Below are positions 9,591-16,723 of a stretch of 64,000 nucleotides of DNA, piece by piece (positions within the stretch are counted from its first letter, which is position 1; each line of letters opens with the position of its first letter). Source of the stretch: Planctomycetota bacterium (GTDB taxonomy: Bacteria > Planctomycetota > UBA1135 > UBA2386); assembly GCA_020638735.1 (NCBI GenBank), contig JACKHZ010000008.1, forward strand, positions 310,001-374,000, written 5' to 3'. The position numbers and the translations under genes are program-made. The notes under the pieces are model-generated. The model saw only the letters and a program-made list of their open reading frames with translations. It had not been told where the DNA came from and ran no database searches.

Positions 9591-9983
9591 ATGCGCCGCC
9601 TGCCGCTCGTGTTGTTCTCGCTGTACGCGCTCACCGGCGTCGCCTTCGCCGTCTTCACGCTGCTCGGCCGCGACGCACCGCCCGACGACGCGCTGGCGCT
9701 GCCGCTGCCCGAATGGGCGATGTGGCTCGCCGTGTTCGTCAACCTGGCGATCGCCGCCGGCGGCTTCCTGCGGGTAGGGGCGGTGCGCGCCTTCGCGGTC
9801 GCGCTGCACGCGCTCGTGACGTTGGCAGCGCTGCTCGTCTTCGTGCTGCACGAGACCGGCGTGCGCCCGATGCACGGCGACCACCCGCTGCCCGAGTCGA
9901 TCGCCAAGTTCGCGGTGCACGCCGCGCTCACCTGGTACTGGCTGCGCTCGCGGGCGCTGCGCAACCACTTCGCCGGGCGCTGA
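9591..9983 (+). CDS. Small four-helix membrane protein of unknown function
   Basis: A 130-residue protein with four hydrophobic stretches at roughly residues 3-24, 38-60, 65-87 and 103-120, ending in an arginine-rich tail. I do not recognise the family. It has its own predicted promoter upstream, and its stop codon lies inside a perfect 15-bp inverted repeat that may act as a terminator. Topology is probably four membrane spans with few charged loop residues. Confidence 0.55.
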   Translation: MRRLPLVLFSLYALTGVAFAVFTLLGRDAPPDDALALPLPEWAMWLAVFVNLAIAAGGFLRVGAVRAFAVALHALVTLAALLVFVLHETGVRPMHGDHPLPESIAKFAVHAALTWYWLRSRALRNHFAGR

Positions 9984-10021
9984 GATGAGATGAGAGGGCC
10001 GGTCCGCTCATCTCATCTCAG
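9980..10021. terminator. Perfect 15-bp inverted repeat, probable terminator
   Basis: The arms at 9980-9994 and 10007-10021 are exact reverse complements (CTGAGATGAGATGAG and its partner) around a 12-base GC-rich loop. The stop codon of the preceding gene lies in the left arm. No T-run follows, so Rho-independent termination is only probable; the arms themselves are short repeats of GATGA. It works equally in both orientations. Confidence 0.5.
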
Positions 10022-10032
10022 AATGCCGATTG

Positions 10033-10080
10033 GCGGCCGCCTACGCGGCCGCGCGGAGCCTTCGAGAGGATCTGCTCTCG
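10033..10080. repeat. Two further hairpins in the same intergenic region
   Basis: GCGGCCGC at 10033-10040 and 10045-10052 can pair around a four-base CTAC loop. CGAGAG at 10063-10068 pairs with CTCTCG at 10075-10080. Together with the preceding inverted repeat this gives three stem-loops in 100 bases between two plus-strand genes. No coding sequence is evident. Confidence 0.4.
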
Positions 10081-10134
10081 GTCTCTGAGCGATCGAGGCA
10101 CCACCCTGCGCATGGCCGATCGGGGTCGCCGCGC

Positions 10135-10140
10135 TACCCT
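10135..10140 (+). promoter_or_regulatory. Predicted -10 element (TACCCT) for the ATL gene
   Basis: TACCCT ends seven bases before the ATG at 10148, so transcription would begin at or next to the start codon. No Shine-Dalgarno sequence is present. It fits the TAyssT set seen at other starts in the window. Confidence 0.35.
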
Positions 10141-10147
10141 GCGCGGC

Positions 10148-10501
10148 ATGCCCTACGACCCGACGCGACACGGCCCGCGGCGCATCGTCGGCCCCGGTTT
10201 CCACGAGCGCGTGTTCGCGCTGGTGCGCGCCGTGCCGACCGGCAGCGTGACCACCTACGGCGACATCGCGACGGCGCTCGGCAGGAAGGGCGTGGCGCGG
10301 CAGGTCGGCTACGCGATGGCGGCGCTGCCCGAAGGCAGCGACGTGCCGTGGTGGCGCGTCGTCGCCGCCGGCGGCCGGTTGTCGGTCGCGCCAGTGACGC
10401 GGCGCGAACAGGCCGTTCGGCTCGCCGCCGAAGGCCACCGCCTGGGCGACGACCGCGTCCTCGACTTCGCGGCGCGTCGGCACGCCTTCGTGCCGTGCTG
10501 A
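10148..10501 (+). CDS. Alkyltransferase-like protein (ATL), MGMT fold without the acceptor cysteine
   Basis: A 117-residue single-domain protein matching the DNA-binding domain of O6-alkylguanine-DNA alkyltransferases: FHERVFALVRAVPTGSVTTYGDIA is the helix-turn-helix region and VGYAMAALP follows. The active-site segment reads VPWWRVV, where true methyltransferases have PCHRVV, so the cysteine is a tryptophan and the following histidine is also tryptophan. Proteins of this type bind bulky O6-alkylguanine and pass the lesion to nucleotide excision repair rather than reversing it. The ATG at 10148 is preferred over one 36 bases upstream because a predicted -10 (TACCCT, 10135-10140) lies between them. 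Confidence 0.85.
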   Translation: MPYDPTRHGPRRIVGPGFHERVFALVRAVPTGSVTTYGDIATALGRKGVARQVGYAMAALPEGSDVPWWRVVAAGGRLSVAPVTRREQAVRLAAEGHRLGDDRVLDFAARRHAFVPC

Positions 10502-10560
10502 CCGCTCGGGCGCGCCGACCTCGCCGGGGCCCAGCGCGTGCGGGGCGCCCACCGGCGGTC

Positions 10561-10776
10561 GCCGCCGACGCCGGCCGGTTCCGCACGCCGACGCTGCGCC
10601 GCGTCGCGCTGAGCGCCCCCTACATGCACGACGGTTCGCTGCCGACGCTCGACAGCGTCGTCGACTTCCATGCAAGGGCCGGCGGCGCCAACGAGCACCT
10701 CGATCGCCACGTGCGGCCGATCGAACTCACCGCCGACGAACGGGCGGCGCTGGTCGCGTTCCTCGCTTCGCTGTGA
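10561..10776 (+). pseudogene. Remnant of a di-haem cytochrome c peroxidase/MauG-family gene
   Basis: The last 71 codons before the TGA at 10774-10776 encode the C-terminus of a bacterial di-haem peroxidase or MauG-like protein: GRFRTPTLRRVALSAPYMHDGSL contains the conserved FRTP(S/T)LR and APYMHDGS motifs, and the end (LTADERAALVAFLASL) is also typical. Both CxxCH haem-binding domains, some 250 residues, are missing: upstream sequence is the ATL gene, with no CxxCH in any frame nearby. No credible start codon or signal peptide precedes it. It is best read as a deletion remnant, the 5' part having been replaced by or lost next to the ATL gene. Confidence 0.75.
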
Positions 10777-10782
10777 CCGGCG

Positions 10783-11091
10783 TCACTGGCACTCGGCCGG
10801 CGGCCCGTCGGCGGCGATCTCGCCGAGGCGCTGCAGCCACTTGACCTGCTCGCGCGGCACCGCGAGGCGCGCGTGCTGCGCGAACGGTCCGAACCTGGCG
10901 ACCTGCGTCAGCCAGTCCCGCTTCGACGGCGCGCCGGGCGCGGCCACGTGCACCGCGACGTCGACGAGGTAGACGGCGCGCTCGTCGATGTCGTGGCAAC
11001 GCCCGACGTAGAGCTCGGCGCCGACCGTGTCGACCGCGACGGTGATGCCGTGCAGGTCGTGGTGATCGGGATGCGGACGAATCGGCTTCAT
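10783..11091 (-). CDS. Small conserved hypothetical protein
   Basis: A 102-residue soluble protein, histidine-rich near the start (RPHPDHHDLHG) and containing VDTVGAELYVGRCHDID. The first 70 residues look like a small beta-barrel that could bind a ligand or metal, but I recognise no family. Its ATG overlaps the stop of the YciI-like lipoprotein gene as ATGA, so the two are translationally coupled. It meets the peroxidase remnant tail to tail, six bases apart. Confidence 0.5.
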   Translation of the reverse strand: MKPIRPHPDHHDLHGITVAVDTVGAELYVGRCHDIDERAVYLVDVAVHVAAPGAPSKRDWLTQVARFGPFAQHARLAVPREQVKWLQRLGEIAADGPPAECQ

Positions 11092-11801
11092 CGCGCACCT
11101 CGAGCGGCCGCCACCGCAGCGAGGCGATCGCTGCCGAACCAGTCGTCGAGGTGGTGCGCGCCGAGCCGCGCCGCGAGCGGCTCCAGCAAGGCGCCCGCCG
11201 CCGCGCAGTCCGCCGCATCGAGCCAGCAGAGCAGCCGGTCACCGTCCAGCGTCGCGGTCGCGACGACGAACGGCTGATCGGTCAGCAGCGCGGCGGCCGA
11301 GACGCCGTCTTCGGCGGTCAACAGCACGTAGCTGCGCGCCCCCTCGCCGGGAGGTGGCGTGCGGCCCGCGGCCTCGGCGTCAGCGAGGCGCTGCAGGCCG
11401 GCAGCCAGCACTTCCCGCAGGTCGACGCCGATGCTCAGCGGGTGGAACTCGAGGGCGAAGACGCCGGCCTGCACGCCCGGATCGGTGGCAGCCCATTCGC
11501 GCGCCCGCGCCTCGTCGGCGGTGTCGAACACGAACAACCCGCGCAGCGTCGGGTCGGAGCGCTCGGCGCCGTACGGCCCGGCCAGCAGCAGTTGGCCCGC
11601 CTTGGCCATGCGCGTCATGTTGGCGAAGTGACCGCCGAACACCTGACCGCGCTCGGCCTCGGACAACGGCGCCGTGCGCGGCCCGGGGCGGAGCACGGCC
11701 AGCGTGCACGGCAGCATCGACGGGCCGTGCGCCGCCGATCGGCAGGCGCCGAGGGCGAGCGCAGCCAGCAGGAGAAGGGCAGACAGGGGCCTCGTCTTCA
11801 T
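11088..11801 (-). CDS. YciI-like domain lipoprotein
   Basis: A 237-residue protein with a lipoprotein signal peptide (MKTRPLSALLLLAALALGAC, lipobox LGAC, Cys20). The mature part has a YciI-related (dimeric alpha/beta ferredoxin-like) domain at about residues 33-120: LSEAERGQVFGGHFANMTRMAKAG, then AGPYG and GLFVFDTADEARAREWAATDPGVQAGVF. A second, weaker copy of the fold may occupy 145-235. YCII domains are small-molecule binding or enzymatic modules; the substrate is unknown. Being lipid-anchored is unusual for this family. It heads a two-gene operon and has a predicted promoter whose -35 region is covered by a perfect palindrome. Confidence 0.7.
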   Translation of the reverse strand: MKTRPLSALLLLAALALGACRSAAHGPSMLPCTLAVLRPGPRTAPLSEAERGQVFGGHFANMTRMAKAGQLLLAGPYGAERSDPTLRGLFVFDTADEARAREWAATDPGVQAGVFALEFHPLSIGVDLREVLAAGLQRLADAEAAGRTPPPGEGARSYVLLTAEDGVSAAALLTDQPFVVATATLDGDRLLCWLDAADCAAAGALLEPLAARLGAHHLDDWFGSDRLAAVAAARGAR

Positions 11802-11809
11802 GACCCGGC

Positions 11810-11844
11810 TGCATACCCGACCCTTTGGCCTCGTGCACGAGGCC
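11810..11844 (-). promoter_or_regulatory. Promoter with overlapping 18-bp palindromic operator
   Basis: On the minus strand TATGCA (11815-11810) lies eight bases before the lipoprotein ATG. The perfect palindrome GGCCTCGTGCACGAGGCC occupies 11827-11844 and covers where a -35 box with a 17-base spacer would be (11833-11838). That arrangement is classic for repressor binding. Which regulator is involved is unknown; the adjacent HipB-like protein is one candidate. Confidence 0.45.
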
Positions 11845-11902
11845 GCGCTGCGATCTTCGCCACGTGGCGATCACAAACGATCGCTTTCTTGGTTCCATGG
11901 CG

Positions 11903-11922
11903 CATTTTCGATCATTTTCGAT
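11903..11922 (+). repeat. Tandem 10-bp repeat in the AT-richer region upstream of hipB
   Basis: CATTTTCGAT occurs twice back to back, followed by a degenerate third copy (CATTCGA, 11925-11931). The whole 11870-12027 stretch is much richer in A+T than the surroundings. It lies about 105 bases before the antitoxin start and may bind the HipB-like repressor or mark transferred DNA. TATCCTATCAT at 12007-12017 carries a TATCC half-site and possible -10 hexamers. Confidence 0.45.
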
Positions 11923-12027
11923 TGCATTCGACGTGGCTGAGTGCCGAAGATGCCGCTGGGTGACGAGACAATACCACAGGTGATCGTTTTCCGCCGAAAG
12001 TGCAGATATCCTATCATTCTTGATCTC

Positions 12028-12363
12028 ATGAAGATCGATCGACTCACTCCCACCACGACCATGCTCGGAGAGCTCGGGACCAGGCTCGCCCGCGTGCGCA
12101 AGCAGCAGGACCTGTCCCAGGACTCGCTCGCCGAAGCGGCCGGAGTCGGCGTCGCGACGCTGCGGCGCATCGAGGCAGGCCAGGACGCCAAGCTCGGCTC
12201 GTGGCTGCGCCTGTTGGTCGCGCTGGAGCGCACCGACGCGATCGAGGCGCTGCTGCCCGAACGACTCCGCTCGCCGATGGCCGAAGCGAAGGCCACCGGC
12301 CGCCGCACGCCGAAGCCGCCGAGCGACGGCGACGGCTTCACCTGGGGTGACGAACGCCCGTGA
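12028..12363 (+). CDS. HipB-like XRE-family antitoxin/repressor
   Basis: A 111-residue protein with a Cro/C1-type helix-turn-helix at residues 16-70: LGTRLARVRKQQDLSQDSLAEAAGVG followed by VATLRRIEAGQDAKLGSWLRLL. The C-terminal 30 residues are proline- and charge-rich and probably flexible. It is followed immediately by a HipA-like kinase gene overlapping by GTGA, so it is almost certainly the antitoxin and autoregulator of that pair. ATG 12028 is chosen; ATG 12061 would trim 11 residues without damaging the domain. The upstream AT-rich region holds candidate operators. Confidence 0.85.
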   Translation: MKIDRLTPTTTMLGELGTRLARVRKQQDLSQDSLAEAAGVGVATLRRIEAGQDAKLGSWLRLLVALERTDAIEALLPERLRSPMAEAKATGRRTPKPPSDGDGFTWGDERP

Positions 12364-13655
12364 CGACGGCGACCGTCAAGCTCTGGGGCACGCCGATCGG
12401 CTACGTGTCGATGGACCACGGCGAGGCGTTCGCGCGCTTCGAGTACGACCCGGCGTTCGCCGCAGCCGGCATCGGGGTCGCGCCGCTGGTGATGCCGGCC
12501 GTCCCGCGCCGCATCTACCAGTTCCGCGAGCTCGACGTGCGCGCCTTCCACGGCCTGCCCGGGCTGCTCGCCGACAGCCTGCCGGACAGGTACGGCAACC
12601 GCCTGATCGACGTCTGGCTGGCCCGCACCGGCCGCACGCCGGAGCAGTTCCACGCCGTCGACCGCCTCTGCTACACCGGCACACGCGGCATGGGCGCGCT
12701 CGAGTTCGAACCGTCCACCGCCGGCCGCGAGCTCGCCGATCGCGCGCTCGAGGTCGAGGAGCTGGTCGAGCTGGCGTCGATGGCGTTCGCCGAGAAGAGC
12801 CAGCTGCAGACCCGGCTCGACGGCGAAGGCGGCGAGCAGGCGCTGCTCGACATCCTCAGCGTCGGCACGTCGGCCGGCGGCGCGCGCGCCAAGGCGGTGA
12901 TCGCGTTCGATCCGCGCACCAGGGAGGTGCGCTCGGGCCAGACCACGCTGCCGCAGGGCTTCGAGCACTGGCTGATCAAGTTCGACGGCGTCGCCTTCAG
13001 CGGCGACTGGGGCATCGCCGACCCGAAGGGCTACGGCCTGCTCGAGTACTGCTACGCGCAGCTCGCCGCGCGCTGCGGCGTGACGATGAGCGAGTGCCGG
13101 CTGCTGCAGGAGAACGGCCGCAGCCACTTCATGACGCGGCGCTTCGACCGCGACCAACAGGGCCGGAAGCGCTTCGTGCAGACCTTCGCCGCGCTCGCCC
13201 ACTTCGACTACTACGCGTCCGGGCACTACTCCTACGAGCAGCTGTTCCTGACGATGAAGCAGCTGCAGGTGCCGCCCGCATCGTTCGAACAGCAGTTCCG
13301 CCGCGTGCTGTTCAACCTGGTCGGGTGCAACCAGGACGACCACGTCAAGAACTTCGCGTTCGTCATGGATCGCCGCGGCGCCTGGGACATCTCGCCGGCC
13401 TACGACCTGTGCCACGCCGAGGGCAGCGCGTTCACCAGCCGCCACCAGCTGAGCATCAACGGCAAGACCGGCGACTTCACGCGCGACGACCTCGCCTGGC
13501 TCGCCGACCACGCCGGTCTGCCGCGCGGCCGCGAGAAGCGCCTGCTGGACGAGGTGCTGGCGGCGTTCGCCGGGTTCGGCGCCCTGGCCGAGGAGCTCGG
13601 CGTACCGGCGCCGCTGCGCCAGCACGTCGAGCGAACGCTGCGGCGCGGGTGGTGA
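12360..13655 (+). CDS. HipA-family serine/threonine kinase toxin
   Basis: A 431-residue HipA-type kinase. The first 100 residues are the HipA N-terminal coupling domain (FHGLPGLLADSLPDRYGNRL is diagnostic). The kinase domain has a glycine-rich loop GTSAGGARAKA near 169-179, the lysine of HWLIKFDG, a catalytic-loop CNQDDHVKNF near 321-330 and a metal-binding DISPAYDL near 343. All key residues expected for activity are present. E. coli HipA phosphorylates glutamyl-tRNA synthetase, stalling growth; other members have different targets, so the substrate here is unknown. It starts with GTG overlapping the antitoxin stop. Its GC content matches the host although the upstream promoter region does not. 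Confidence 0.88.
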   Translation: MTTATVKLWGTPIGYVSMDHGEAFARFEYDPAFAAAGIGVAPLVMPAVPRRIYQFRELDVRAFHGLPGLLADSLPDRYGNRLIDVWLARTGRTPEQFHAVDRLCYTGTRGMGALEFEPSTAGRELADRALEVEELVELASMAFAEKSQLQTRLDGEGGEQALLDILSVGTSAGGARAKAVIAFDPRTREVRSGQTTLPQGFEHWLIKFDGVAFSGDWGIADPKGYGLLEYCYAQLAARCGVTMSECRLLQENGRSHFMTRRFDRDQQGRKRFVQTFAALAHFDYYASGHYSYEQLFLTMKQLQVPPASFEQQFRRVLFNLVGCNQDDHVKNFAFVMDRRGAWDISPAYDLCHAEGSAFTSRHQLSINGKTGDFTRDDLAWLADHAGLPRGREKRLLDEVLAAFAGFGALAEELGVPAPLRQHVERTLRRGW

Positions 13656-13712
13656 CGCGCGATCGGCTTGCACCAGCTTGCAGGCCGCCGGCAGCCACAG
13701 GACACCCCTCCA

Positions 13713-13756
13713 GTGGGCGCCCACCTGTGGCGCGCCCTGCCCCGCCGTCCTACCTT
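13713..13756 (+). promoter_or_regulatory. Candidate operator and promoter upstream of aceE
   Basis: GTGGGCGCCCAC at 13713-13724 is a perfect 12-base palindrome. TACCTT at 13751-13756 resembles a -10 box, 48 bases before the aceE ATG. In a genome this rich in GC, short palindromes are frequent, so the operator assignment is weak. Confidence 0.3.
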
Positions 13757-13804
13757 GTGCGGCCCCCTGCCCGGCCCTTCACGCCCGGCCGGACCCGACC
13801 ACCC

Positions 13805-16627
13805 ATGACCGCCGTCACCAAGCCCGATCTCGCCGTCGTCGACCGCATCGCCCGCCGGGCGTTCGCCCACATGGTCGCGATGATCCACGTCGCCAACCAC
13901 CGCCCCGACGCCGACAAGACCGACCCCAAGGTCGGCGGCCACCCGGCGGCGTGCGCGTCGTGCCTCGACTTCCTGACGGCGCTGCACCTGATGGTGCGCG
14001 AACCTGGCGACTACATCTGCGGCAAGCCCCACAGCTCGCCGGTCGACCACGCGCTGCACCACGCGCTCGGCCTGTTCCGCCACAAGGACGGCAACTGGTT
14101 CTCGGTCGAGGAGTCGGAGGCGATCATGCACCGCCTGCGCAGCTTCTCGTTCGACGGCAAGCCGGTTTTCCAGAGCTACCACGCCGAAGGCGACGCCGAC
14201 TCGTGGCGCTACCTGCCGTCGGGCTCGGTCGGCATCCCGCCGGTGGTCGCCGCCTACCTCGCGCTCGCCTACCGCTACGCGCGCCAGCACGGCTGGGACG
14301 TCGACGAGCCGCACTTCTGGTGCATGATGGGCGACAGCGAGTTCCGCGAAGGTTCGCTGCTCGAGGTGCTGCCGGAGGTCGCCGAACGCGAGCTCGGCAA
14401 CGTCACCTGGATCATCGACTACAACCGCCAGAACCTCGACGGCACGCGCATCCCCAACAACCGCGGCCTGCAGGGCACCGACGCCGACCGCATCGAGCGC
14501 ACCGCGGTCGCCAACGGCTGGCAGGTGATCCAGCTGCGCCACGGCACGTTCCGCGAGCAGGTGTTCGCGAAGAAGGGCGGCGACGCGCTGCGCAAGGTCT
14601 TCGAGAACGGACTGACCGACTACCACTACCAGGCGCTGGTCTGGAAGCGCGACGCGAAGCTGATGCGCGAGGCGCTGCTGGCCGCCGACAAGGCCTGCAA
14701 GCCGGCGATCGAGAAGCTCGGCGACGACGACCTGATCCGCCTGTTCTTCGACACCGGCGGCCACGACCACGCAGCGTGCAGAAGGGCGTTCGAGCAGGCC
14801 AAGGTCGACAAGCTGCGACCGACGCTGATCATCGCCCACACCATCAAGGGCCGCGGCCTCGAGTGCGTGGCCGCCAACGGCAACCACTCGGCGATGCCGG
14901 AGGAGTCGGAGGTGCAGGCGATCCTGGCCGCCGAGGGCCTGTCGCTGGACAACCCGTTCGGCCGCCTCGACCCGGACAGCGAAGAAGGCCGCTTCGCCAC
15001 GCAGCGCGGCCTCGAGCTGCGGCTCGGCATCGAGGCGCTTGAGGCGCAGGCCGAGGCGAACCGCGAGAAGGTCGTCGCCCAGGTCGAAGAGGTCGGCGGC
15101 CTGCCGGCCTCGCTCGACATCAACCTCAAGCTCGCGCCCACCACCCACACCCAGTGGATGTGGGGGCAGCTCGCCGCCAAGCTGGTGCGCATCGGCGTGT
15201 TCGACGAGCTGCAGCGCGCCGGCAAGGAACACAAGGCCGGCAAGGCGCTGACCCAGGACGAGGCGAAGTGGAACCCGCTCGCCGACCTGATGATGACGAT
15301 GGCGCCCGACGTCGGCACCTCGACCAACATCAACCCGGCGATGGACGAGAAGATCTTCGGCCCCAAGCACGACGAGAACTGGGAGTCGAAGCTCGACCTG
15401 CACGAGCGGCTGCGCCCGGAGCTGGCGCCGACCGACGAGGCGTGGACGCGCCACATCCGCTTCGAGATCGCCGAGGCCAACTGCATGACCGCGGTCGGCA
15501 GCTTCGGCAAGATGGACCACGCGGCGGGCATCCCGTTCCTGCCGATGATGACGGTCTACGACTTCTTCATCAAACGCGCCCTCGACCAGCTCTACTACAA
15601 CCTCTACTGGGGCAGCTCGTTCGTGCTGGTCGGCACGCCGTCCGGCATCACGCTCGCGCCGGAGGGCGCGCAGCACAGCTGGAAGAGCGACATCCAGATC
15701 CCCAACCTGATCACGTGGGAGCCCGCCTACGCGATCGAGATGGAGTGGATCCTGTGCGACGCGATCAAGCGCCACTTCACGCGCGACAACCAGGGCCGCA
15801 CCGGCGTGCTGATCCGCGCCGTGACCCGCGCGCTGCACCAGAAGGAGCTGATGGCGTGGCTGAAGCGCCAGGCGAAGTGGAAGCGCGAGATGCCGGACGG
15901 CGCGCTGCTCGGCTACAGCACGGCCGACGGCGGCCTGCACGAGGCCGAGGTGCCGAGCGCGCCCGACAGCGAGATCCTCGCAGAGCTGCAGCAGCACGTG
16001 CTGGCCGGCGGCTACCGCCTGATCGACTGGCGCGGCTACCGCGGCTACGAGTCGGGTGAGAACGTCGTCGAGCTGTTCGTCATGGGTGCCTTGGTGCCGG
16101 AGGCCATCGGCGCCGCCGAGCAGCTGCTCGAGCGCGGCGTCTACGCCAACGTGACCGTCGTCACGTCGCCAGACCTGCTGTGCGGCGAGCTGGCCCGCAA
16201 GACCGGCTTCGCCCACCTGAAGCAGACGCTCGGCGTCGACGGCCGCCTGCACCTGCGCCCGACTGGTTCGGCTGGCGGTGGCAGCGGCGCGCTCGGGGCC
16301 GCCGACGTCATCGACCTCGCCGGCCGCCGCGTGCCGGTGGTCTCGGTGCACGACGGCGAGATCGGCCTGCTCGACAACATCGGCTCGATCCTCGGCGTGC
16401 CGCAGCTCGCCAAGGCGGTCGTCAAGTTCAGCAAGTCGGGCACCCCGGCGCACATCTTCGCCTACCACGGCCTGCACGCCGAAGGCATCGCCGAGGCCTG
16501 CGGCCAGGTGCTGGCGGAGACGGCGATGGAGCGCGTGCAGCTGCACTCCGAGGCGATGGCGATGCTGCGCCAGCAGCGGGACGCCCCCGCCGGCGACTGG
16601 CGCGAGCTGTGGCCGAAGCCGGAGTGA
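13805..16627 (+). CDS. aceE: Pyruvate dehydrogenase E1 component, homodimeric (AceE type)
   Basis: A 940-residue thiamine-diphosphate enzyme that decarboxylates pyruvate and transfers the acetyl unit to lipoyl-E2. It is the single-chain AceE type rather than the alpha/beta type. GGHPAACASCLDFLTALH and GKPHSSPVDHALHHALG belong to the N-terminal ThDP half; MMGDSEFREGS (about residue 175) begins the GDxxxxxG...N ThDP motif, completed by IIDYNRQN. The C-terminal half with APEGAQHSW and the transketolase-C domain are complete. Length is close to the 890-residue E. coli protein. The genes for E2 and E3 are not nearby on either side, unlike the classical aceEF-lpd operon. It may be regulated by the small palindrome upstream. 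Confidence 0.95.
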   Translation: MTAVTKPDLAVVDRIARRAFAHMVAMIHVANHRPDADKTDPKVGGHPAACASCLDFLTALHLMVREPGDYICGKPHSSPVDHALHHALGLFRHKDGNWFSVEESEAIMHRLRSFSFDGKPVFQSYHAEGDADSWRYLPSGSVGIPPVVAAYLALAYRYARQHGWDVDEPHFWCMMGDSEFREGSLLEVLPEVAERELGNVTWIIDYNRQNLDGTRIPNNRGLQGTDADRIERTAVANGWQVIQLRHGTFREQVFAKKGGDALRKVFENGLTDYHYQALVWKRDAKLMREALLAADKACKPAIEKLGDDDLIRLFFDTGGHDHAACRRAFEQAKVDKLRPTLIIAHTIKGRGLECVAANGNHSAMPEESEVQAILAAEGLSLDNPFGRLDPDSEEGRFATQRGLELRLGIEALEAQAEANREKVVAQVEEVGGLPASLDINLKLAPTTHTQWMWGQLAAKLVRIGVFDELQRAGKEHKAGKALTQDEAKWNPLADLMMTMAPDVGTSTNINPAMDEKIFGPKHDENWESKLDLHERLRPELAPTDEAWTRHIRFEIAEANCMTAVGSFGKMDHAAGIPFLPMMTVYDFFIKRALDQLYYNLYWGSSFVLVGTPSGITLAPEGAQHSWKSDIQIPNLITWEPAYAIEMEWILCDAIKRHFTRDNQGRTGVLIRAVTRALHQKELMAWLKRQAKWKREMPDGALLGYSTADGGLHEAEVPSAPDSEILAELQQHVLAGGYRLIDWRGYRGYESGENVVELFVMGALVPEAIGAAEQLLERGVYANVTVVTSPDLLCGELARKTGFAHLKQTLGVDGRLHLRPTGSAGGGSGALGAADVIDLAGRRVPVVSVHDGEIGLLDNIGSILGVPQLAKAVVKFSKSGTPAHIFAYHGLHAEGIAEACGQVLAETAMERVQLHSEAMAMLRQQRDAPAGDWRELWPKPE

Positions 16628-16723
16628 TGCTGGCGCCAGCCGGGGCCTTTCGGTGTAGTCGGCGACAGCCTACGTAGCGCGCGTCGCCTGCCCAGCGACC
16701 GCGCAGGTCGCCTCCGCCCGACC

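Noticed and set aside
16629..16640. Palindrome GCTGGCGCCAGC after aceE as a terminator or operator
   Set aside because: Only 12 bases without a loop or T-tract; such palindromes are expected often at this GC content.
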